DNA from: an uncultured Methanobrevibacter sp.
Lineage (GTDB): Archaea; Methanobacteriota; Methanobacteria; Methanobacteriales; Methanobacteriaceae
Assembly (NCBI RefSeq): GCF_937898925.1
Contig: NZ_CALDKF010000089.1
Coordinates: 1 to 11,889 of the forward strand
Reading direction: 5' to 3'
Length of the DNA stretch: 11,889 bases
In this document: in pieces, positions 4,990-11,889 of the stretch
How the letters are laid out: every line of letters begins with the position of its first letter
How positions within the stretch are numbered: position 1 is the stretch's first letter
Program-made: the position numbers and the translations under genes
The notes under the pieces: generated by a model
Told to the model about the DNA's origin: nothing
The model's input: the letters and a program-made list of their open reading frames with translations, nothing else
The model's database searches: none

Positions 4990-7900
4990 ATGCCGTTAAA
5001 AGAGGCAGAGAAAAACTATGACTTTAAAAAAATAGAGGAAAAGGTCCAAAACTTTTGGGCAGATTCTGATATTTATGAAAAAACAAATAAATTGCGAGCA
5101 AATGGTCCACAATATTCCTTTTTAGATGGGCCTCCATATTGTAGTGGAAAAATCCATTTAGGAACTACCTGGAATAAGGTTATCAAGGACACCTTATTGC
5201 GTTACAAGTCCATGAATGGATTTTCTTTAAGAAGACAAGCTGGATGGGATACCCACGGATTGCCTATCGAACATAAGGTAGAGCAATTGTTAGGCATTGA
5301 ATCCAAACAGGAAATTGAGGAAAAATACGGTATTGACAACTTTATCGACAAATGTAAGGAATTTGCAATGGAAAATAAGGTTGCAATGACTGAGCAATTC
5401 AAAAGCTTAGGAGTTTGGATGGATTGGGACAACCCTTATATGACCTTGGATCCTAAATATATGGAATCCGCTTGGTGGACATTGAAGAAAACTCATGAAA
5501 AGAACTTGCTTACCCGTGACCAAAGGGTAATCAGCTGGTGTCCTCACTGTCAAACTGCACTTGCTGCAGCTGAAATTGACTATACTGAAGGAGATGACCC
5601 TTCCATTTATGTACGTTTCCCACTTAAGGAAAAATTAATCACAGATGGAGATTATGCTGATTTGAAACAGTCTTTCCTTGTATGGACAACCACTCCTTGG
5701 ACACTTCCTGGAAACTTAGCTATTTGTTTGAATGAAGAATTCGATTATTCTTTCGTAAAGGTAGATGAAAGATTGAATGAAAGTGGAGAAGAAATCCTCA
5801 TCATAGCAAAAGAGCTATTGGAAACTGTTTTAGGTCCAATTGAAGTTATTCACAAAAACAAATTGCCAAATCCTAAATATGATCCTGAAGATGAAGAGTC
5901 TAAAGAAAAGAAATACATCATTGAGGAAGAGAAAGAAGTGATGTATGAAATCATCAAAACCGTAAAAGGGTCTGAACTTTTAGGTTTGTCTTATGTTTAT
6001 CCTTTAGCAGAACAAGTACCAAAACAAATGGAAATTGAAGCGGAAAACAGTTTAGTTCATTCCACTTTCCATGGAGACCATGTAGAGTTAGGTGAAGGTA
6101 CCGGTTTTGTACACACTGCGCCTGGACACGGTCCTGAGGACTTTGAAATCGGTCAAAAAGTAGGACTTCCTATACACTGTCCAGTGGATGAAGCAGGATG
6201 TTTCACCGAAGATGGTGGTATCTATGCTGAAGGCTTTACCAAAGACTTGAATGACACCATTATTGCAGATTTAATTGCTCAAGATTTAATGTTTAAGCAT
6301 GATACAATCAACCACAGATATGGTGTCTGTTGGAGATGTAAGACTCCTATTATTTACTTAGCTACTGAACAATGGTTCATTAAAGTGCCTGAAATCAAGG
6401 AAAAGATGCTATCTGAAATTGATAGAGTTGAATGGGTACCTAAATGGGCTGGTGAAGGAAGATTCCATGATTGGGTAGCTAACGCTAAGGACTGGACCAT
6501 TTCAAGACAAAGGTACTGGGGTATTCCGATACCTATTTGGATTTGTCCTGATTGTGGTGAAATCAAGGTAATCGGTTCAGTTGAAGAGCTTAAAAATGAA
6601 TCAATCAATGAAATCACTGCAAGTGATGAAGATTTAGTACACAGACCTTATGTTGATGACGTATTGATTAAATGTGATTGTGGCTGCGATTCACCTATGA
6701 AACGTATTCCTGATGTATTGGATGTATGGATTGACTCAGGAGTAGCAGGTTGGGCAGCTTTATACTACCCTCGTGAAGAGGAAATGTTTAATAAATGGTA
6801 TCCTTATGACTTTATTTGTGAAGGACACGACCAAACCAGAGGATGGTTCTATTCCCAATTAGGAACTGGTGTAATCGCTTTGGACCAAGCTCCATATAAC
6901 AAGGTTTTAATGCACGGATTCGTATTGGACGAAGAAGGTAAAAAGATGAGTAAATCCTTAGGAAATGTAGTTCAACCTGAGGAAGTCATTGAGAAATACG
7001 GTGCAGATGTACTCAGATTCTACCTTTTATGGACTTGTAAGCCATGGGATGACCTTAAGTTCGTATGGGATGAATTGAACAATGTCAAAAAGATGTTCAA
7101 TATCTTCTGGAACGTATATGTGTTCTCAACCACTTATATGGCTCTTGACGAATTCGACCCTGCAAAATGCATAGTTGACGGTCCTGATGCAAATGTCACT
7201 TTAAGAAATGAGGACAAATGGATCTTATCCCGTGTAAATTCCCTTGCAAAAGAAGTGGGTGAAGCAATCAATGATGTGCACTTCCACTTAGCTACAAGAG
7301 CAATAAACAACTTCATACTTGAAGACTTAAGCAGATGGTATGTAAGATTGATTAGAGGAAGGACTTGGGTGGAAAGCGATGACCCAGACAAGTTAGGCGC
7401 ATACTATTCACTTTACACTACACTCAATACCTTAATCCATTTAATGGCTCCAATTACCCCTCACTTATCTGAAGAGGTATATGAAAACTTGGTTAAAAAC
7501 TTGAATGCTGATGCTGCAGAAAGTGTTCATATGGATGATTGGATGTATGATGAATCCTTAATCGATAAGGAACTTGAAGCTAAAATGGATAATGTGAGAG
7601 ATGTTATCGAAGCATCTGCAAGAGCAAGGGATGTTGCAAGATACAAGTTAAGATGGCCTGTAAGTGATATAACTGTCGTATCACAGGATGAGGAAATCTT
7701 GGAAAGCATATCCTCACTTGAAGACATTATTAAAGATCAATCAAATACAAAAGAAGTCATTACAGCTACTGAATTTGAAAACCTCACATTCATTGCAAAA
7801 CCTAATCTCAAGACCTTAGGTCCAAGACTTAAGGGAGATATGGGCATTGTACAAAAATTCTTCGCACAAGCTAAAGCCGATGGAACAGGAAATTCCATTA

Positions 7901-8400
7901 AGGATAGCTTGGACTCTACTGGCAAGTATGTAGTGAGAGGAGAAGATAGAGAAGGCAATTTAAAAGAAATTGAACTCTCAGTTGATGATGTTCTTTATGA
8001 AACTGAGCTTCCTGATGATGTTGTAAGTGCAGAATTTGCTGGAGGAAATGTATTCGTGAATACTAAAATCACTCCAGAAATCTTATCTGAAGCTATGGCT
8101 CGTGAACTTATTAGAAGAATCCAAGACATGAGAAAGGACATGGACTTGGATGTTGAAGCCAATATCGGCGTTATGGTAAATACCAATGCTGAATTCAAGG
8201 AATTGGTTGAAAAGCAATCCGATTTAATAAGTGAAGAGGTAAGGGCTAAGTCACTTGTAATATTTGATGGTGAAGCTTGTGAAATCTGTACACTTAAAGG
8301 TACAGAAGAGAATGTTGATGATGATATTTCCATTGAATATTCAAAAGAATGGATTATTGAAGATAACAAAGTGATTATTTCTGTTGTTAAACTTATCTAA
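4990..8400 (+). CDS. ileS: Isoleucyl-tRNA synthetase
   Basis: A class I aminoacyl-tRNA synthetase of the archaeal/eukaryotic type that charges tRNA-Ile and edits valine. Class I signatures: PPYCSGKIHLGT with the HIGH-box equivalent HLGT at 56-59, and KMSKS at 652-656. The CP1 editing domain lies between them (WTTTPWTLPGNLA near 230-246, and GTGFVHTAPGHGPEDFEIG). Zinc-type cysteine motifs include CPHC, CWRCKTP and CPDCG followed by CDCGCD. The anticodon-binding domain follows (ARARDVARYKLRWPVSD), then a C-terminal archaeal region. At 1136 residues it is somewhat longer than the usual ~1040-1070. A charged, low-complexity stretch at about 288-318 looks like an insertion in the editing domain. 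The start is supported by AGGAG with a 7-base spacer. It is the first gene of a two-gene unit with purL, possibly controlled through the dyad at 4905-4928. Confidence 0.97.
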   Translation: MPLKEAEKNYDFKKIEEKVQNFWADSDIYEKTNKLRANGPQYSFLDGPPYCSGKIHLGTTWNKVIKDTLLRYKSMNGFSLRRQAGWDTHGLPIEHKVEQLLGIESKQEIEEKYGIDNFIDKCKEFAMENKVAMTEQFKSLGVWMDWDNPYMTLDPKYMESAWWTLKKTHEKNLLTRDQRVISWCPHCQTALAAAEIDYTEGDDPSIYVRFPLKEKLITDGDYADLKQSFLVWTTTPWTLPGNLAICLNEEFDYSFVKVDERLNESGEEILIIAKELLETVLGPIEVIHKNKLPNPKYDPEDEESKEKKYIIEEEKEVMYEIIKTVKGSELLGLSYVYPLAEQVPKQMEIEAENSLVHSTFHGDHVELGEGTGFVHTAPGHGPEDFEIGQKVGLPIHCPVDEAGCFTEDGGIYAEGFTKDLNDTIIADLIAQDLMFKHDTINHRYGVCWRCKTPIIYLATEQWFIKVPEIKEKMLSEIDRVEWVPKWAGEGRFHDWVANAKDWTISRQRYWGIPIPIWICPDCGEIKVIGSVEELKNESINEITASDEDLVHRPYVDDVLIKCDCGCDSPMKRIPDVLDVWIDSGVAGWAALYYPREEEMFNKWYPYDFICEGHDQTRGWFYSQLGTGVIALDQAPYNKVLMHGFVLDEEGKKMSKSLGNVVQPEEVIEKYGADVLRFYLLWTCKPWDDLKFVWDELNNVKKMFNIFWNVYVFSTTYMALDEFDPAKCIVDGPDANVTLRNEDKWILSRVNSLAKEVGEAINDVHFHLATRAINNFILEDLSRWYVRLIRGRTWVESDDPDKLGAYYSLYTTLNTLIHLMAPITPHLSEEVYENLVKNLNADAAESVHMDDWMYDESLIDKELEAKMDNVRDVIEASARARDVARYKLRWPVSDITVVSQDEEILESISSLEDIIKDQSNTKEVITATEFENLTFIAKPNLKTLGPRLKGDMGIVQKFFAQAKADGTGNSIKDSLDSTGKYVVRGEDREGNLKEIELSVDDVLYETELPDDVVSAEFAGGNVFVNTKITPEILSEAMARELIRRIQDMRKDMDLDVEANIGVMVNTNAEFKELVEKQSDLISEEVRAKSLVIFDGEACEICTLKGTEENVDDDISIEYSKEWIIEDNKVIISVVKLI

Positions 8401-8404
8401 GGTG
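8400..8404 (+). promoter_or_regulatory. purL ribosome binding site overlapping the ileS stop
   Basis: AGGTG uses the last A of the ileS TAA stop and lies 5 bases before the purL ATG. This arrangement indicates one transcript and possible translational coupling of the two genes. Confidence 0.7.
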
Positions 8405-8409
8405 TTTTT

Positions 8410-10620
8410 ATGACTTTAACAGATTCTGAAGTAAAATATATTGAAGGAATTCTCAAAAGAGAAATGAACGAATTGGAAGAGGGAATGTTAGACGTAATGT
8501 TCTCTGAACACTGTTCATACAAAAGTAGTAGGCCAATTTTAAAATTGTTCCCTACTGAAGGAGAAAACATAGTTTTAGGTCCTGGAGACGATGCAGGTCT
8601 TGTATCCATTACAGATGAGTACGCTCTTGCTGTAGGTATGGAAAGTCATAATCACCCTTCAGCTATTGAACCTTACGGTGGAGCAGGTACTGGTATTGGA
8701 GGAATCCTAAGAGATATCATTTCTATGGGTGCAATGCCGATTGCACTTCTAGACAGCTTACGTTTCGGTCCACTTGAAGACCAAAAGTCAAGATACTTGT
8801 TTGAGCATGTTGTTGAAGGAATATCTGACTATGGTAATAGGGTAGGTGTTCCAACTGTTGCTGGTGAGATTGAATTTGACGAATCCTTCAGAACAAACCC
8901 TCTTGTAAACGTATTGTGTGCAGGGCTTGTTAAAAAGGATGAAATCGTAATGGCAGTTGCTCCAAACATTGGAGATGTCTTCTTGCTTATGGGTGGAACC
9001 ACTGGTAGAGATGGTATTCATGGAGTAACCTTTGCATCTGAAGAGTTAACCTCCAACTCTGAAACTGAAGACCGTCCTGCTGTGCAAGTGGCAGATCCAT
9101 TCACCAAAAAGAGAGTGCTTGAAGCTTCACTTGAAATCCTTGAAAAAATCGATTGTTCCGGTGTAAAGGATTTAGGTGGTGGAGGTCTTACCTGCTGTGT
9201 TTCAGAACTTGTGGACAAGTCTGGAAACGGTGCAGTTGTAGACCTTAGGGCTATTCCTCTTCGTGAAGAGGGAATGACCCCTTATGAAATTATGCTTTCA
9301 GAATCACAAGAACGTATGATTTTTGTCATTAACCCTAAAGATGTTGAATTGGCTCAAGCTATCTGTGACAAGCACGAAATCCCTTCTGCAGTGATCGGTG
9401 AAGTAACTGATGGAAACCATATGGTTGTAAAGGATTTCGATGCAGAAGTGGAACTCCAAACATTATGTGATGTTCCAACTATCCTTTTAGCAGACCCACC
9501 TTCACTTGATAGGGAAATGAGAGAGCCTGCTAAACCAACTGATTTGGTTGAAGTGGTAGATGGCCCAATAGATGAATCATTGATTAAAGTGTTGTCCTCC
9601 CCTAACATTGCAAGCAAGGAATGGGTTTACAAGCAATATGACCATGAAGTTCAAACCAGAACTGTTGTAAAACCTGGTGATGATGCAGCTGTATTGCAAA
9701 TTGATGATGAAACCGCTGTTGCAATTACCGCTGATTCAAATACAATCCACACTAAATTGACTCCATACGATGGTGGAGCAGGAAGTGTAGCGGAAGCAAT
9801 CCGTAATGTGGTTTCAATGGGTGCAAAACCTTATGCTGTTGTAGATTGCTTAAACTTCGGTAACCCAGAAACTCCTGAAATCCTTTGGCAATTCAAGGAG
9901 TGCATTAAGGGAATGTCTGACATTGCAGAGAAATTCGAAGCTCCGGTAATAAGTGGAAATGTAAGTTTCTACAATGAAACAGAAGGTATTAAAATCAACC
10001 CAACCCCTGCAGTAGGGGTAATCGGTGTTGAAAAGCTTTCAAGCATCAGAACACTCCCATTCAAGGAAGAAGGAGATAAAATCATCATTATCGGTAAGAC
10101 TTATGATGAAGTTGAAGGTTCCGAATACCATAGAGCGGTACATTCTCTTGAACAAGGGGATGCTCCTAAAATCAGGATTGATGATGAATTGGCATCTGCA
10201 AACACCATTCTTGACTTGATTGAAAATGATGGGGATTATGTAAAATTCCTTGAAGGCGAAGATGAACTTGCAATAACCGCTACCCACGATGTATCCGCTG
10301 GTGGAATAGCTATTGCATTGTCTGAAATGGCTATGAGCGGCAAACTTGGTTGTGAAGTGGACATTAGCAAGGTTCCAGCTGAAGAAGGCATTAGCGACAA
10401 TAACTTGTTGTTCTCAGAATCCCATGCAAGATTTATCATAACTGTAAGTGCTGATAAGGCAGATGAAATACTCGATTCCATTGATGTGGATGCTGCAATT
10501 ATCGGTGAAGTCAAGGGAGATTCATTAGTCATTAAGAAAGATGATGAAACCATTGTAGATTTAGCTGTAGCTGACTTGGATGATGCTTATCATGGTGTCA
10601 TTGAAAAGTATATGGCTTAA
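8410..10620 (+). CDS. purL: Phosphoribosylformylglycinamidine synthase subunit II
   Basis: The synthetase subunit of FGAM synthase, step four of purine synthesis. It uses ATP to convert FGAR to FGAM with ammonia delivered by PurQ, PurS being the third subunit; neither is in this window. The 736 residues fit the small PurL of archaea and Gram-positive bacteria. Visible features: FSEHCSYKSS with the catalytic histidine at H34; ESHNHPSAIEPYGGAGTGIGG from residue 78; DLGGGGLTCCVSEL in the first half. A second PurM-like repeat carries PGDDAAVLQID, TPYDGGAGSVAEAIRNVVSMGA and THDVSAGGIAIALSEMA. The start is fixed by AGGTG with a 5-base spacer. It follows ileS by 9 bases, so the two are almost certainly cotranscribed. 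The pairing has no obvious metabolic logic beyond growth-linked housekeeping. No key residue appears missing. Confidence 0.97.
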   Translation: MTLTDSEVKYIEGILKREMNELEEGMLDVMFSEHCSYKSSRPILKLFPTEGENIVLGPGDDAGLVSITDEYALAVGMESHNHPSAIEPYGGAGTGIGGILRDIISMGAMPIALLDSLRFGPLEDQKSRYLFEHVVEGISDYGNRVGVPTVAGEIEFDESFRTNPLVNVLCAGLVKKDEIVMAVAPNIGDVFLLMGGTTGRDGIHGVTFASEELTSNSETEDRPAVQVADPFTKKRVLEASLEILEKIDCSGVKDLGGGGLTCCVSELVDKSGNGAVVDLRAIPLREEGMTPYEIMLSESQERMIFVINPKDVELAQAICDKHEIPSAVIGEVTDGNHMVVKDFDAEVELQTLCDVPTILLADPPSLDREMREPAKPTDLVEVVDGPIDESLIKVLSSPNIASKEWVYKQYDHEVQTRTVVKPGDDAAVLQIDDETAVAITADSNTIHTKLTPYDGGAGSVAEAIRNVVSMGAKPYAVVDCLNFGNPETPEILWQFKECIKGMSDIAEKFEAPVISGNVSFYNETEGIKINPTPAVGVIGVEKLSSIRTLPFKEEGDKIIIIGKTYDEVEGSEYHRAVHSLEQGDAPKIRIDDELASANTILDLIENDGDYVKFLEGEDELAITATHDVSAGGIAIALSEMAMSGKLGCEVDISKVPAEEGISDNNLLFSESHARFIITVSADKADEILDSIDVDAAIIGEVKGDSLVIKKDDETIVDLAVADLDDAYHGVIEKYMA

Positions 10621-10634
10621 TTTATAATATTTAT

Positions 10635-10653
10635 CATTTCTTTTATTTTTTTA
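10635..10653 (+). terminator. T-rich terminator after purL
   Basis: Beginning 15 bases after the purL stop, the plus strand reads mostly T with single C and A interruptions. No stem is seen. It is a plausible archaeal T-tract terminator, although read-through into moeA cannot be excluded. Confidence 0.5.
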
Positions 10654-10676
10654 TTAAAAATTTAATCTTATTTATT

Positions 10677-10700
10677 TTATTAGTTTATTTATTAGTTTAT
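10677..10700. repeat. 12-base tandem direct repeat upstream of moeA
   Basis: TTATTAGTTTAT occurs twice in perfect tandem (10677-10688 and 10689-10700), followed by a degenerate third unit. It ends 23 bases before the moeA ATG, so it would lie in the leader or over the start of transcription. It may be a slippage product or a repeated binding site. Confidence 0.5.
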
Positions 10701-10723
10701 TAATTTATTTTTTGGACGATAAC

Positions 10724-11889
10724 ATGAAGTTTATATCAAATTTAATTCCATTGGGAGACGCTTTAGCTAAAATTGATGAGAATCAAAAGCTTATGGATAC
10801 AGAAAAGATTCATTTGAAAGATTCTCAAGGAAGAGTTTTAGCCCATTCCATTTCCTCTTTTCATAACTCCCCTCCATTTGACAAATCTGCAATGGATGGA
10901 TATGCAGTGATTGCAGAGGATACCTTTGGTGCTTCCAATAATGTCATTAAAGAATTAAAGATCATTGATAGGATTGGAGCAGGGGACTTTTCAGAAAAAA
11001 CATTATCCAATGGAGAAGCTATTGTAATAGCAACTGGTGCACCGATTCCAAATGGTGCAAATGCTGTTTTAATGAAGGAATTCACCTATGAAGACGGTGA
11101 TAATTTAGAGATCCATTCACAAGTGACTCCTGGTGAAAACATCTCTCCAAAGGCTGAAGACATTGCTGAAGGAGATGAATTGTTAGGGGAGAATGTTTTA
11201 ATCAGACCGCAAGAGATGGGCTTGATTGCTTCAGCAGGACACAGTGAAGTTGAAGTTTACAAAAAGCCAAGAGTCAAGCTGCTAATAACCGGGAATGAAT
11301 TGGTTGAACCTTCTCCAGAGCTTGACAAGGCTAAAATCATCAATTCCAATCAATTTACCATCGCAGCATTGATTAGGAGTGCTGGAGCTATAGTAGAAAT
11401 AGAACATGGTGCAGATGATTTTGAAGGGGTTAAGGAAGCTATTGATAAGGCAACCAAGGAATATGATGTGGTAATCACCACAGGTGGAACCGCTATCAGC
11501 AAAGGGGATGTAGTCATTGAAGCGGTTGAGGAATTAGGGGAAGTCCTATTCCATGGTGTTGCAATGAGGCCAGGAAAGCCTGTTGGTGCAGGTATAGTCA
11601 ATGGAACCCAAGTGTTTATGCTTTCAGGTCAACCTGTAGCTGCTATGGGTCAATTTGATATAATTGCAAGGCATTATCTCTTTAAAATGCAAGGGCTCGA
11701 TTATTCCCATAAAGTGATTAATAGGGTATCCAAAACCAAAATACCTTCATCTCTTGGAAGAACAGATTATATTCGTGCAGTAGCTGATGATAATGGTGTT
11801 CATCATGTATTGAATAGAGGTTCTGGTATAATTAGGTCAATGGTAGAGGCAAACTGTTACATTATCATTGATGAAAACCATGAAGGAAT
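10724..11889 (+). CDS. moeA: Molybdopterin molybdenumtransferase MoeA (3' end outside window)
   Basis: MoeA inserts molybdate (or tungstate) into adenylated molybdopterin, the last common step of cofactor synthesis. In methanogens the cofactor serves, for example, formylmethanofuran dehydrogenase. 388 codons are present and the frame is open at the right edge; with MoeA near 400 residues, only some 10-20 are likely missing. Visible motifs: FDKSAMDGYAV around 52-62, GEAIVIATGAPIPNGANAVLMKE, PGENISPKAEDI, the MoCF-biosynthesis domain with LLITGNEL and TGGTAISKGDVV from T253, SGQPVAAM from 301, and SLGRTDYIRA in the C-terminal domain. The usual PGNP is SGQP here. The ribosome binding site is weak (GGA at 10714-10716), and the ATG agrees with the family N-terminus. 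It follows purL by 103 bases and probably has its own transcript. Confidence 0.95.
   Translation, partial: MKFISNLIPLGDALAKIDENQKLMDTEKIHLKDSQGRVLAHSISSFHNSPPFDKSAMDGYAVIAEDTFGASNNVIKELKIIDRIGAGDFSEKTLSNGEAIVIATGAPIPNGANAVLMKEFTYEDGDNLEIHSQVTPGENISPKAEDIAEGDELLGENVLIRPQEMGLIASAGHSEVEVYKKPRVKLLITGNELVEPSPELDKAKIINSNQFTIAALIRSAGAIVEIEHGADDFEGVKEAIDKATKEYDVVITTGGTAISKGDVVIEAVEELGEVLFHGVAMRPGKPVGAGIVNGTQVFMLSGQPVAAMGQFDIIARHYLFKMQGLDYSHKVINRVSKTKIPSSLGRTDYIRAVADDNGVHHVLNRGSGIIRSMVEANCYIIIDENHEG

Noticed and set aside
7995..8369. Ser-rich 124-codon minus-strand open frame at the end of ileS
   Set aside because: It is opposite conserved IleRS C-terminal sequence. Serine-rich content is the usual shadow of Asp/Glu-rich coding strands in this genome.
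1..11889. CRISPR array, insertion sequence, tRNA or rRNA genes, prophage or defence genes
   Set aside because: No regularly spaced repeats, no transposase-like protein, no tRNA-like cloverleaf and no rRNA-like G+C-rich block were seen. All long frames belong to core methanogen genes.

Overview
The window reads as a piece of core chromosome from a low-G+C, hydrogenotrophic methanogenic archaeon, most likely Methanobrevibacter or a close relative in Methanobacteriales. This rests on a heterodisulfide reductase HdrA, a DmrX/MJ0208-type iron-sulfur flavoprotein and archaeal-type IleRS and PurL proteins. Other signs are AGGTG/AGGAG ribosome binding sites, archaeal TATA-like boxes, T-rich terminators and extremely A/T-rich intergenic DNA. 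Species was not determined.

Layout, left to right. (1) The 3' part of hdrA (1-1722), ending in a small hairpin and a T tract. (2) A 342-base A/T-rich gap with a large imperfect inverted repeat and a probable promoter, then glyA, serine hydroxymethyltransferase, closed by a clear stem-loop plus T-tract terminator. (3) A monocistronic iron-sulfur flavoprotein gene of the dihydromethanopterin reductase (acceptor) type, preceded by a short dyad next to its TATA box. (4) A convergent minus-strand DUF192 gene, probably leaderless. (5) A 319-base divergent regulatory gap holding a palindromic TATA element, an A/T hairpin and a 24-base dyad just before the ileS TATA box. (6) A tight two-gene unit, ileS-purL (9-base gap). 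(7) A short T-rich gap with a 12-base tandem repeat, then moeA, which runs off the right edge.

Functionally, HdrA belongs to the electron-bifurcating heterodisulfide reductase/hydrogenase complex that closes the methanogenic cycle. GlyA in such methanogens uses tetrahydromethanopterin as the C1 carrier, and the neighbouring flavoprotein is of the family that reduces dihydromethanopterin to that cofactor. MoeA makes the molybdenum/tungsten-pterin cofactor needed, for example, by formylmethanofuran dehydrogenase. IleS and PurL are housekeeping enzymes of translation and purine synthesis. I see no mobile element, CRISPR array, tRNA or rRNA, and no new multigene system. The less ordinary content is in the intergenic dyads and the DUF192 gene.
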